DNA of 64,000 bases from Hybos culiciformis. Its lineage: Eukaryota; Arthropoda; Insecta; Diptera; Hybotidae. The notes under the pieces were generated by a model. That model made no database searches. It was not told where the DNA came from and saw only the letters and a list, made by a program, of their open reading frames with translations. This document shows, piece by piece, positions 41,737-52,493 of this stretch. How positions within the stretch are numbered: the stretch's first letter is position 1; every line of letters starts with the position of its first letter. The stretch is from the NCBI GenBank assembly GCA_964007475.1, contig OZ023273.1, positions 74,859,524-74,923,523 of the forward strand, written 5' to 3'. The translations under genes were made by a program, and so were the position numbers.

Positions 41737-43790
41737 TCACATAAAAAAACCAGTTCGTAGGTTTTACATCAAAAAATTTTGTTTGAACTTTCGCTCGAAC
41801 TTTTTTGTTCGTTAGTTCAGGTGATACATAATTTTCAACATATAGAAATTTATATTTACTATTTTGCACATTCTCACAAATCACGGAAAGGAAAAAAACG
41901 TTTATCTCGCGTTTGCAGCAAAACAAATGTGTTTACTCTAAAAAAAAACAGTCATTGCGAAAATTTGAGTTTTTAAAAGAAAAAAGAAATATATGCATGA
42001 AACAAGTCGGACTTGACAGCAAACACTTTTTATTTAGATCAAATCCGTTTTCAAAAACGTTTAATGCAAACGTTTGGAAAGTTTAGAGTAAATTTAAAAA
42101 AACTTATTGCAAACAACATTTGTTTTAATTGCAACTTAAGTGGATCCAAAAGAAATATGTATATGTGTTATTTTTAAGTTTTTAAAGCAAATAAAACTAT
42201 TTTGAATTGAAATTGACACAAATTCAACCGTTTACCTAAAAAAAAGCGTTTAGAGCTAGTAAACTTGAAATGCTGTGTTTGAATTCCTTTTGGAACAAAC
42301 AATATAATTTTTGGGACCAATAAAGATGATATACTGCATTTGTCACAAGTTAAAAACTTTTATTGTAATTTATTTATTTTTACTTTATCAAAAGCTTTCT
42401 TTTACAATAAATTAATAATTTTTGGAGTGAAATTCAATAAACGTTTTCTTTTTGTGATAAACAAATCATTTGTTTTGTAGCGAAAAAACTTATTTTGAGT
42501 CAATCATTAAGCGTTCTTAGAGTGCGTTCCATAATTATTTTTGTCTCAAATGTAGAATCTACCTTTTGTGCAAGCCAAAAAACCCCCATCGTAGAAAAAA
42601 AATCTATTTGACATTTAATTTGAATCTGCTAATTTTATAACGGCATATCTTTTAATGCGTCATATTTTATATTTTAAATTTTTCTAGAAATCAACATTAT
42701 TTCAAAATGAAAATGAAAAAGAAATGTTTGAAAATAATGAAATAAGTTCATTTCTTATCCGACTGTAGTAAACTCTAGCCGACTCAAGTAAAATGTCAGT
42801 AATTTTTTTTTAATTTATTTATTATCATATAATTTACATGTTTCCTTAATCTTAGGCAAATATTACTTAAAATATTACAGAGTTTAGCTTATATGCTTAT
42901 CTACTGTATTACATATGTAAAAGGAAAAGTTGAAAAACCTTCTATTGATTTTTAAAATGTCAGTATAAAAAAAACTTACATAAAATTATAAAGTATATGG
43001 TTAGAAATAAAATAAATAAAACTTTTTTGTGATATTATTTATTTTTTTTTTTAAGTAATTTAAAACTTCTAATTAATATAAAATATAATTTCAAAGAATA
43101 TTAAAAATTTTCCCACAATTTTTCAACATTCAATAGCTATTCTATTCCGATTTTGAATTTAAAACCACTTAAAAGTTGTCCTAGAAAACGAATTGTTGCG
43201 GGAAATTTTAAATTCCCCTTTACAGATTTATTAAAAAAAAAAATTGAATTTCGGAACAATTTTTGCAGAAATTATTCTGGATATAGAATTTTAGCTGTCA
43301 AATCGCATCGTTCCATTATTAAAATACTCAAAATTAGAATCATGCTGAACAAACTTTGTTTGAGGACAATTAAGTAAATTCGCTCTAAACAAAATTATTT
43401 TATATCAAACAAAGTCAAGTTCAATTTTCAAATTAATTTGTTTGGCGGTAACAAACTGTGTTTGTAATAAAAGGCTTTTAACATTGTTGTAAATTGATGA
43501 TGTTTCTACCAAAAACAAGTAAGTTTGCGTCAAACATAATTAGTTTGTAGAAAATTAAGTCTTATTTTTCTAAATTAAAAAGAGAGTCTATTTACAGTTC
43601 CATATCAGTCTTAAAGAATATTTTGAAGCAGAAAGTCGATATTTAAAAAGCAATTTAAACAAAGATTAATAAAAAAAATAATTAACAAAGAATAATATAT
43701 TATTCTTTGTTATAACTCAATATAAACTTGATTTTATTAACATTTTAGAATAGCACACAGAAATAAATCAAATACTTAAATTTTTCTAAA
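41737..43790. other. AT-rich with diverged repeat relics, no gene
   Basis: 42531 (AGTGCGTTCCATA) resembles the end of the TIR element at 2444. About 43170-43320 resembles, in reverse, its inner blocks (GACAGCTAA, TTTCTGCAAAAA, GGGAAATTTTAAA). This suggests an old related copy of roughly 0.8 kb. 42640-42760 resembles, in reverse, parts of 20.7 and 23.3 kb. A 74-residue frame at 43153-43377 lies in that repeat and is not supported as a gene. Confidence 0.45.
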
Positions 43791-44004
43791 ATGTTTGTCA
43801 AAGTAAGTGTTAATGGTATAAGGCATCTGCTAAAAGTTCAAACTTTTGAATACCATACGCTGGTAGAATCAGTTCAAAATCAACTAGGTACACTTTCTGA
43901 TATAAAATTTTATACAAGTGACAATGTTCAGATTAATGAAGACCACATACAGCAGTATTGAACTCAATATATCAACGACTCAAATTTCGTTCTGTATATA
44001 AATG
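43791..44004 (+). pseudogene. Exon 1 of the multi-exon pseudogene
   Basis: It starts MFVKVSVNGIRHLLKVQTFE and runs to VLYING, ending at a GTATGT donor in phase 1. An in-frame TGA at 43959-43961 breaks it. The composition is less A/T-biased than the flanks. Confidence 0.65.
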
Positions 44005-44446
44005 GTATGTATATTCTAAAATTATATTAGTAAAGGTTCGCTCGTTTTTTCAGCCAAAATATAATAATTTTTATTACACCGTATCATTGGTGTAGGGTAT
44101 CCAATAGTTTGGCTTGGTAAACTATAGTTCTATTGAAAAATACCACCTGCAGTAGATATAAAAATATTGAACAATAAATAGAAGCAAACCATAAAATATT
44201 TTATAATAAATAGAAACATATTATGGCTTGTGTCCGAATAAAATTGAATCTTTTTGAATTTGCTGTTCATAAAAGAAGCATGTTACTTTGCTAAATATTT
44301 TTTTTAAATACGGGGTGGTCCGGTTTGTGTGGAGCTAATTCATTGGTTCATTTTATGAAGAAAATCATATGGGAAAAATATTAAAAAAATTGTATTTCAG
44401 CAAAATAGGTATCCACGATTATTGGATTATAACTTTTAGTGTCTTA

Positions 44447-44994
44447 TAACTTCGCTACACTTCAGGTTAGCAACTATGAATTTCTTGGTTTGAAAGTAGG
44501 TTGGCGAATGGGGTGACACACTTATAAAAGATGGTTTGGTTTGAAATTAAAAAAAAATTCTTTGTAAAATTAAAAAAAAATTCTTTGTAAAATAAAATTT
44601 TATTTTTTCGTAATTTAAAAAAAAAAAATGAATTTTTTTAATTTAAAGAAAAAATAGAAAATAAAAATAATATTCAATTTTTTTTTAAAAATATTTTAAT
44701 TTATTTTCTTTTTTGACAACCTACAATTTATTATTATTTTTTTTATATCGAAGCATTTTAAAGTATGTTTTTTTCTGTAAATTTTCTGTAAATTGACAGG
44801 TTATACCTTTTTTTTTTTGAAATGCAATAAAACTATGTAGTAAAATTTCTAGGTTTGTGTCGAACCTACTTTCAAACCATGAAAAAAAAAAAAAAAAATT
44901 TATATGGCAAACCAAGTAACAAACACAGAACGAACCCATTTTTTTCTGCAAAACATGGAATTCTATGTTTGTAACCTGAAGTGTAGCGAAGTTA
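44447..44994. mobile_element. MITE with TTA duplication in the left arm
   Basis: TTA flanks TAACTTCGCTACACTTCAGG (44447) and its complement ending at 44994. The inverted repeat continues with many mismatches (GTTTGAAAGTAGGTT near 44488 against AACCTACTTTCAAAC near 44863). It is non-coding. Confidence 0.9.
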
Positions 44995-45184
44995 TTAAAC
45001 CTAGAGTAACAGAGCTTGATAGAGAATTGACAATTTATCATAATATACTGCTATTACAGTGTATGTTTTAGTTTTTGAGAAATTGGTTTTCAAACAAACT
45101 TTTTCGGTTTTTTTTTGCTTAATTTCGAACTAATTTCCTTATATTTTTTTTAATTTTTTTTTTATTATTTTTGTGCATCATAAC

Positions 45185-45910
45185 GGTGAACTGACATAAC
45201 CGCGAATGTCATAAACGCGATTTTTTTTTTGTCATAATCGTGAAACTAGAATATGTATGAGTTTCGCGGTTATAACAAAAATTTTTGTTATAACCGCGAA
45301 ACTACTTTTTTTTTGTCATAACCGCGAATTCGTTAAGTTTTAAGTTTTTCGCGAATATAACAAAAATTTTTGTTAAAACGGCGAAATGATAAAAATCGAA
45401 TTTTTGTGTTTCGCGGTTATAACAAACATTTTTGTTATAACCGCGAAACACAAAAATTGGATTTTTTTCATTTCGCGCTTATAACAAAAATTTTTATTAT
45501 AACCGCGAAACACAAAAATCGAATTTTCAAGGTTATAACAAAAAATTTTGTTGTGACCACGAAATGAAAAAAAAATAATTTTTGTGTTTCGCGGTTATAA
45601 CAAAAATTTGTTGTAACCACGAAATGAAAAAATTCGAATTCGCGGTTATGACAAAAAAAATGTTTAGTTTTTCGCGATTATAACAAAAATTTTTGTTATA
45701 ACCGCAAAATGATAAAAATCGAATTTTTGTTATAACCGCAAAACGAAATTTTTTCAATTTTTTGCCATACTTTTCAGCGGTTACGACAAAAAAAAATATA
45801 AGAAATTTTTCGCGGTTATGACACTTTTATTTTTTATTTCGCGGTTATGACAAAAAAAATTTGCGGTTATGACATTCGCGGTTATGACATTCGCGGTTAT
45901 GTCATGTAGC
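45185..45910. mobile_element. Foldback-like element made of CGCGGTTATAAC palindromes, 9-bp duplication
   Basis: CATCATAAC occurs at 45176-45184 and 45911-45919. The ends are GGTGAACTGACATAACCGCG and CGCGGTTATGTCATGTAGC, inverted repeats extended by AATGTCATA. The interior consists of more than ten copies of TTCGCGGTTATAACAAAAAT or its complement, so many modules are hairpins with AAATTT centres. Terminal repeats built of short modules and a 9-bp target duplication are the features of Drosophila FB elements. No transposase is present. Confidence 0.88.
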
Positions 45911-46113
45911 CATCATAACAACTTTAAATTAACCTACAAAGTTTAGCTGCTGCTTACAGTTTTGACTTATTGAGCTAATTAAATTAATATCAAAGAAAAA
46001 AATAATGAATTCTTCATTGGATTTTTTTTTTTTTTTATTAAAGTTACCAAATCACTAGGTGGGATACCTTTTATACTATAAGAAGTATGGGTTTGGTAAT
46101 GAGGACAGGAAGT

Positions 46114-47656
46114 TTAGACGGGATTAAAAAGTGGGACAGTTAGTAGATAATCATTTACACTCTTCTTAAAGCTGCGCAAGTCGTAAATCAAGCGTCCGCC
46201 AGCTGTCGGGAACAGTTTTGATGGGAGAGCATTCCACATTCTCGAGGTGCGAATTGAAAACGAATCTCCGAAGCTCGTTCTATCACATCTGGGAATTTTG
46301 ACGAAGAATGGGTGTGACGTTGAAGCGGTACGTGTTTGGCGTGAAAATACTTGAAGTTGAGGAAGTAGGGCCTTTACTTCCAGGGAACACGAATCCATTC
46401 CAACAAAGTATTTGTAAAAAATTGAAACTGAACCTACGTTACGACGGTGGTTGAGTGATGTTAATGAGCTGGTTGTTTGGTGATTGTTTATCAATCTAAT
46501 AGCCCTTCTCTGAACTTTGTCCAGGTATTCAAGATGGGTTTTTGGGAGCACCAGCCCATATATGCGAATTGTATTCTAATTTTGGTCGTATGTAGGATTT
46601 ATAAATGTTTAAGAGATCAGAGGGGAAAAGTATTGTTAACATCTTTGTAAAAAACCAAGACATTTCGCTGCCTTTTTTGCCGTTTCGAAAATATGAATTT
46701 TCCAGCTTAAATCGCTAGTTATTTTCGAACCTAAAATATCAAGGTTTCCAGATTTGGCAATACTTTCGCCTTGAAAATAAAATTGGGGATCAAAATTTGA
46801 CAGCTTTCTAGAAATTAGGCAGCATTGAGTTTTGGATGCGTTAAACTCAACTCTGTTGAGAAGACCCCATTGTGAAATTTTGGAAAGGTCGTGATTTATG
46901 CTACTTTGCAAAAAATTGCGTTTAGTAGTAACAGCATTTGAAGATGCTTATTTCCTGTTAATAAAATCGTAGCAAGTTACCAAGTTACTGTCATCGGCGA
47001 AGCTGTGGATGGGGTTGAGTGTTGATTTCAGAAGATCGTCGATGAAAATTAAAAAGAGGGTTGGGGAGAGAACACACCCTTGGGGTACACCGGAGTTGAT
47101 ATTAAAAATATGTGACTGGTACCCATTCACAACAGCACGAATAGAACGGCCAGACAAAAAGTTGCTGATCCAATTGACAAAGGCTGATCCTAGACCCCTT
47201 GATTTGACTTTAGAAATCAAAGCCGGGTGCCAGACTCGATCAAAAGCCTTAGCTATATCCAAAGCAACAACACAAGCCTCCGGAATTGTGAAGACTGGCG
47301 TTGAGCTTGTGGGATAAATATGTCATTAGGTCACCAGTCGATCTATTCGTACGTAAACCATATTGCTGGTCACTTAGCAATTTGTTACATTCAAGATATT
47401 TTTTGACTTTATTGTTAATAAGGGATTCCATTACTTTGGAAAGAATAGAAGTAATCGCAATGGGCCTGTAGTTAGAGGGATCGCATTTATCGCCTTTTTT
47501 TGGAATAGGTTGAACATGCACAACTTTCCACTTTGTGGGGTAAATGCCAAGTGAATATGAAAGATAGAAAAGGTTGCACAGAGATTTAGTTAGAACGGAG
47601 GCAGTATGTTTTAGGACCACAGTCGGAATACCATCAGGACCAGTTGACTTTTTCAC
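46114..47656 (-). pseudogene. Non-LTR reverse transcriptase and C-terminal region, copy 2
   Basis: Five frames in series, broken by frameshifts, give TGPDGIPTVVLKHTA, VQPIPKKGDKCDPSNYRPIA, RTNRSTGDLMTYLSHK, DIAKAFDRVWHPALI (first catalytic Asp), GVPQGCVLSPTLFLIFIDDL and SFADDSN (the FADD form of the catalytic box), then the thumb and a C-terminal domain ending LLTVPLFNPV. The order and motifs are those of Jockey/CR1-type elements. Frameshifts at about 47255, 46930 and 46600 show it is inactive. Confidence 0.9.
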
Positions 47657-47832
47657 ATTCAGATTTTTTAGAGCTTTTAAACAGCACGTTGCCTAAAGTA
47701 AACTCTTCCAAAAGAAGAGCTCCAAAAGCTTCTGCTATTTTTAGGAAGGTTTAATATTTCTTGCCGCTTACTCTGGGTAAACAAAGCCTGTTGCTGACAA
47801 CAAATTTTACCGCATCTGTTCCTGACCTCGCG

Positions 47833-48856
47833 TCAGTGCTTCAGTGAACTTAAAGAATTGTTTTGTTTATACTCACGAAAAGCATTATCCCTATCGGCTA
47901 TGGCCTTTGCACAGGTGTCATTGAACCACGCATTTTTAGTATTCGTTTTATTTTGAACCTTTTTATGAGGTATGAAAAGTTTCATCCCTAGCAGAATACT
48001 TTCAGTAATGACAGCCGTGCAAAGGTCAACATCCCTCTCCAAGAAGCAACGAGACAGATCCATCCCTCCAAGAAAATTGGCGAGCCCATCCCAATCAGCT
48101 TGAGAATAGGTCCATACCAGTCTTGCAGGAGCTTTAGATAAACCTTCTCCACCATCAAGAGAGAAGGACGTGCTAACGAGACAATGATCGGAGTTTCCAA
48201 GGGGGGAACTAATTGAAGCTTTGTAATTATCTGGATTCGATGTCAGAAACAGATCCAAGAGATGATGACCCTGTTGGCTTTATATCTGGAATGTGGGTGG
48301 GTTCAGAAATAATTTGAATCAGATTGTTAAGACTTGAGAAAAACTCTACATATCTGCCTTCGGGACTGTTGCGATTAGAATGACTAAGCCATGATACGTT
48401 GTGTACGTTAAAATCACCGAAAACCAAAATTTCAGACTCTGGGTTTTTCGCCAGAATCTGATTTATTTGGTCCGACAGCAAGTCAAACTCGACAACGTGA
48501 TCACTATCAGTCAGTTGTGGGCTTCTGTAAAGGAAGCAAAAATGGATGACGTGTTTGTTGGTTCTTAATTTTAACCAAAGAAACTTTAATAAGGGACTTG
48601 ATGATTTTAAATCTGTAATGGGATAACAAGCAACGTCGTTCTTTATGTAAACAGCGACTCCTCTGTGGGCAACCTATAAAGAGTGAAGATCGTAACCGGG
48701 GATTGAAAAACGGTTGGGGTCTTCGTTGTCCAATACTTGGGTCTCACTTAAAGCCAGAACATTTGGCTTAGCAGAGGCCAAATGGATATGAACGGCTTGG
48801 AAAGTCGCTTCCAAACCTCGGATGTTATAAAATTGTATACTAAATTTTTTGCTCAT
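47833..48856 (-). pseudogene. APE-type endonuclease domain of the non-LTR element
   Basis: Frames in series give FSIQFYNIRGLEATFQ (start), ALSETQV (catalytic Glu), LVFGDFNVHNVSWLSHSN, and GNSDHCLVS (final SDH). These are the blocks of the apurinic endonuclease that nicks target DNA. Past it come WFNDTCAKAIADRDNAFREY linker residues. A stop after DLHSL and frameshifts near 48600 and 48240 break the frame. Confidence 0.9.
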
Positions 48857-49458
48857 CCCTACTCAAGAAGTGTAAATTAGAGAAATGTTAGTTGTTTCCG
48901 ATAACAAGCTGACGAACTACGAACCGGCGGTCAACATTTTTTAAAGCCTTATTGACCTCCAGAAAGGCAACGACAAGCGAGTGAAGAAGAATGCACGGGA
49001 AATAAAGGATTGGAAGTATGGGAAGATTTGGTAACCGCGTCAGATTTAATTTTTAATATTATTTTATAAAATTATAATTATTAAATATTATTATTAATAT
49101 TAAAGTTATTTTCTGTTATTATTATTTTATTATTATTATTATTTTTTTTTTTTTCGATTTTAATTTATTTTTTTTCGAATAAAATTTGTCACGAGTTAGC
49201 GCGAACTGGTATCAAATTTAAATTTAATTCTATTTTTTCTTAACTTCTAAACACAAAACAAAAAAAAAGGTCGATTATTAAAACAATTAAACAAAACTTA
49301 TTTAAAAAAAAAAAAAAAAACGATACAGAGACGCGTGCACAGCTTTCTACTATCACGAAAAACTGTAATTTAATTTTTAACAATTATATTCTAATAAAGG
49401 GTTATCAATTGATCTATCAAACAAGTCCATTTCTGTTGCTCTGGGTTTAATACCCTAA

Positions 49459-49878
49459 TGCCTTGAGCACAGCTAATACCGCAAAGCAATTTTTGAAGGA
49501 ATGTTCCGGAAACCTGTTCACAGCTAATTTTACCTGAAAGCAAAAAAATCAACTGCAAACAACTGCTTTTGTTTTTTTTATAATATGATAGTGACAGAAA
49601 AATGCAGCAAAACTAAATTTCGATGCAAAAGAAACGCTGTGAAAAAGAAACAAAAAAATTATTTTATGACGTAGTCAATTCTTTCTGGACCAAAAAAAAT
49701 TAATTCAGTTTTCTAATTATTTATGAAATAATTTTAAGAAATTCTTTTTACAAAAAATCAATAAAATTAATATCTTTCGTTTGCATAATTTTTATTTAAA
49801 ATAAATTAGAAATAACGTAGAAAATCGGTTTTTACGGTAGCTCAAAATTGCTTTGCGGTATTAGCTGTGCTCAAGGCA
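49459..49878. mobile_element. MITE with TAA duplication in the right arm
   Basis: TAA flanks TGCCTTGAGCACAGCTAATA (49459) and its complement ending TCAAGGCA at 49878. The inverted repeat is exact for about 37 bases (to GCAAAGCAATTTTGA). It is non-coding. Confidence 0.93.
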
Positions 49879-50210
49879 TAAAAGTTTTAATTTAGTAATG
49901 GACGGTACCAATTTTGTTGAAAAACATTTTTTTTAACACCTTATAGCTAAGAAGGTATTGAAAATAGACCCTTGGAAGGCCATATGAATTTTTTCATGAA
50001 ATGAACCAATGAATTAGCTCCTTTAGTATTTGCCTCTCAAACCCGACCACCCTGTATATATCTGCATATTTACGTTTACCTAAAAAAAAAAAGCGAAGAA
50101 ATATATGTTTTGTAGTATTAGTAGTTTTTTCTATATATATTTAAAATTAGTATTACATAATTTGTTAGAATTCTCTTTTAAAATATATTGTTTACATATT
50201 TATTTTACAG

Positions 50211-50391
50211 AGCCATTGAAACAGACACCGGCACAAAATACTGTTGAAACCTTTGCTTCATTCAGTTTATATGAAAATTTCGACAACATTGAGGTAGATA
50301 CATTAAATTATAGTTGTATACTAAATAGCTGTACACCTATGTTTATAATAAATATACGAAAAATAGACCTATACAACCTATAAGATGGACG
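50211..50391 (+). pseudogene. Exon 2 of the multi-exon pseudogene
   Basis: After TTTTACAG, the phase-1 reading gives EPLKQTPAQNTVETFASFSL and IEVDTLNYSCIL, up to a TAA at 50381-50383 and a possible GTATTT donor. The donor is uncertain; a donor at GAG|GTAGAT (about 50293) would fit the phase of exon 3 without the stop. Confidence 0.5.
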
Positions 50392-50429
50392 TATTTAAAA
50401 TAATTTTTATCAACCACAGTTTTTTTTAG

Positions 50430-50576
50430 GATTTAAAAATTTTTATTCAAATTAACCATAAGGTTATTTTTCAAAAATTCAAGCAAAACGGTGAGCTCAG
50501 CAATTTAGACCGTATAACAATTAGTAAATCGATAGTTGAACATTTGCTGAAGGAACCAACCCGAACGTATGTTTAT
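50430..50576 (+). pseudogene. Exon 3 of the multi-exon pseudogene
   Basis: After TTTTTTTAG, phase 0 gives DLKIFIQINHKVIFQKFKQN and ISKSIVEHLLKEPTRT, open throughout. It ends at a GTATGT donor in phase 2. The errantivirus is inserted in the intron that follows. Confidence 0.7.
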
Positions 50577-50627
50577 TCTTAAGTTAAAAATATTCAATAT
50601 TATAACACGACACAAGTGTATGTATAT

Positions 50628-50938
50628 AAAAATAAAACAACTAATTTGTTTGAATTCCTCTTCAGAACTAACTTTATTTTTATTCCAGATTTAAATTTTA
50701 AGTACAGTTTTACATTTTTTAGTTTCGAAATAAGATCTTCTAGTTTTATCTACTTTTCTTTGTTTTAGTTCACACAGAACTTATTACATTGAAAAAGATA
50801 AGAGAAAGCTTAATTGGCATTTTATTACTTCAAAATTAATTCAATTTGAATTAATTTTGTTTTTTTTAAAGAATTTATTTTACAAAACTGTTTTAAATCA
50901 AATATGATTTTATGGGGTTGAAGCCTAATTATATAACT
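50628..50938 (-). repeat. 3' LTR of the errantivirus
   Basis: On the minus strand it begins AGTTATATAATTAGGCTTCA and ends in GTTTTATTTT. The last codons of env reach about 10 bp into it, as in related elements. It is 311 bp, against 307 for the partner. The extra bases come from the rearranged phrase near its start. Confidence 0.95.
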
Positions 50939-52464
50939 ACTCCACCCCGAAAATTAGTTTGCGTCTCTGCAAACGGCTCAATTTTTCTTTTATCTTCCTC
51001 ATTTGTTTTCTGAATTATTTGTACATTTGCTGTATTTTTTCTATAAAATTTTACATAAAAAATTATTATTATAGTGACAATTACAATGAAAATAAAAGTA
51101 TAAGAACTGTAAACTAATCTTTGTTCGAATTTAACATAATTTATTATTTCTCTATTTTCAATGTGTTTTGTATGTAGTGTTTCTAGTGTGAGATTTTGAA
51201 TTCGTTTTGTGTAATTAAAGTCTGTTAAATGTAGTATAATTTTGTTTGTCATGTTTTGCAGTGTATTTTGGAATATTAGTTCGTGTATTTGAATTTTACA
51301 ATTTATAAACTTAAGTATGCTATTTCCTTTTATTACAATATTTTGATCCATACAATTTTGTTCGATTTCCGTTAACGGAAAATTTTTAATTATTAACAAA
51401 TCGTCGAAAACTTCTTCAACAGAAGGGTTTTTATTAATTCGAATGTTACATGTATTGTTCTTATAAAAAATTTTCCTTATACAACTATTAGTATGGAATT
51501 TTAAATTCTTCTTTTTTACATCATTGGAATATTGATAGATACTATTTTTATTTATAATAATTTTTTCGATTTTATAATCTAATTCTTCAAATTTTTCGTT
51601 CGGAAATGGAATTATTAAGCCGTTGTAAAAAGTTTCGGGTGAGAATTTTGGAATGCCTAATGCAAATATGACAATTTTGTCTTTAATTAAAACGTAATTT
51701 TTTATAAAAGCAAGATTCTTCGAGGTTATGTTGTATTTAGTAATTTCTTCGTCTGTCAAAATGTCGTGTGCTAGTACGTCTAATTTACTTAAAAGTATAA
51801 TGTCGGAAATTTTTTCAATTTGTTTATTTATAGTAGAAATGTCAGCGTAAATTTGGAAAGTAAATTCGATTTCTTTGGCAGTAGTTAAAGCTCTTAGTGA
51901 TTCGTTTGTAATTTTGTTAAAAGTTTCTTCAATTTGTTTTTGTCCCGTGTTAACATGTTCTGTGATTTTATTGAGATTTTTGATAAGATTATTGTTAATG
52001 AAAACTTGTTTGTTAATTTGTTCTGTTATTTGTTTAGCGTTAATGTCCAGATTTTGTAAATGTTTGTAAATTTCGTCGGCGTCGTCATTATCCATTGTAC
52101 CGAAAGAGTATTTTAAAGCAGAACCGACCATGTTAATGAAACCTCGTTTAAATCTTTTTTGTAAGTTTTGTGGTAGTAATGTCTGTAGGTTTTGTTTAGC
52201 GGTTTTTAATTCTCTTACTAGAAGTTTGTAATTATTAGAAAATCTAGAAATGTTTAAAAATAATATGTTGGTTTCAATTGTCTGCAATATGTCCGAAAAG
52301 TCTTCTAAATTTATAACGTGTAATATTTTCTCATAGTGGTCAACTATTGGTTGATTATCCAGTTTGAAAACAATGAAACCATTATCATTTTGGATTGGGA
52401 TGACTTCAATAGATTGCGCTCGTATGAGTGTAAATAGTAATGAAATTATTATGTTAAAATACAT
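50929..52464 (-). CDS. env: Envelope glycoprotein (baculovirus F-like) of the errantivirus
   Basis: This 511-residue protein has an N-terminal hydrophobic signal (residues 1-17), a basic furin-type site RFKR at 104-107, and then a glycine-led, fusion-peptide-like segment. A long helical ectodomain with several NxT/NxS sites follows, then a transmembrane helix at about 458-480 (FIFIVIVTIIIIFYV) and a short basic tail. This is the architecture of insect errantivirus Env, related to baculovirus F proteins, which mediates membrane fusion. The frame is uninterrupted. It starts 30 bp beyond the end of pol. Env of this group is usually made from a spliced RNA; splice sites were not determined. Confidence 0.92.
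   Translation of the reverse strand: MYFNIIISLLFTLIRAQSIEVIPIQNDNGFIVFKLDNQPIVDHYEKILHVINLEDFSDILQTIETNILFLNISRFSNNYKLLVRELKTAKQNLQTLLPQNLQKRFKRGFINMVGSALKYSFGTMDNDDADEIYKHLQNLDINAKQITEQINKQVFINNNLIKNLNKITEHVNTGQKQIEETFNKITNESLRALTTAKEIEFTFQIYADISTINKQIEKISDIILLSKLDVLAHDILTDEEITKYNITSKNLAFIKNYVLIKDKIVIFALGIPKFSPETFYNGLIIPFPNEKFEELDYKIEKIIINKNSIYQYSNDVKKKNLKFHTNSCIRKIFYKNNTCNIRINKNPSVEEVFDDLLIIKNFPLTEIEQNCMDQNIVIKGNSILKFINCKIQIHELIFQNTLQNMTNKIILHLTDFNYTKRIQNLTLETLHTKHIENREIINYVKFEQRLVYSSYTFIFIVIVTIIIIFYVKFYRKNTANVQIIQKTNEEDKRKIEPFAETQTNFRGGVVI
50939..50956 (-). promoter_or_regulatory. Polypurine tract of the errantivirus
   Basis: CGGGGTGGAGT on the minus strand directly precedes the AGTTAT start of the 3' LTR, as expected for the plus-strand primer. 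It lies inside the env reading frame. Confidence 0.75.
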
Positions 52465-52493
52465 TCTGCGAAAGAGAGAAAGAGGAAAGAAAA

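Larger units (their letters stand above)
46022..49370 (-). mobile_element. Non-LTR retrotransposon, copy 2, near full length
   Basis: The minus-strand order is a GC-richer 5' region (about 48880-49370, with GTGCACGCGTCTCTGTATCG near 49340 and ATTCTTCTTCACTCGCTTG near 48990), endonuclease, reverse transcriptase, C-terminal region, and a 3' end GGTAACTTTAATAAAAA with poly(A) at 46022-46036. The 5' limit is a guess from where the A/T-rich host sequence resumes. A separate ORF1 was not recognised. It shares about 1.6 kb with copy 1. Confidence 0.9.
44311..50054. mobile_element. TA-flanked foldback element in intron 1, loaded with insertions
   Basis: TA lies at 44309-44310 and 50055-50056. The ends CGGGGTGGTCCGGTTTG and CAAACCCGACCACCCTG are inverted repeats, continued by AGCTAATTCATTGGTTCAT and its complement. 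The arms can be followed for over 200 bp once a MITE in each arm is removed: TATTAAACCTAGAGTAACAG at 44995 faces CTGTTGCTCTGGGTTTAATA at 49434. The left arm lacks about 14 bp near its end. Between the arms lie a Foldback-like element and a non-LTR retrotransposon. The superfamily is uncertain; TA duplication suggests Tc1/mariner. Confidence 0.8.

Noticed and set aside
43153..43377. 74-residue plus-strand frame upstream of the multi-exon gene
   Set aside because: The underlying DNA resembles the non-coding TIR element at 2.4-3.7 kb in reverse.
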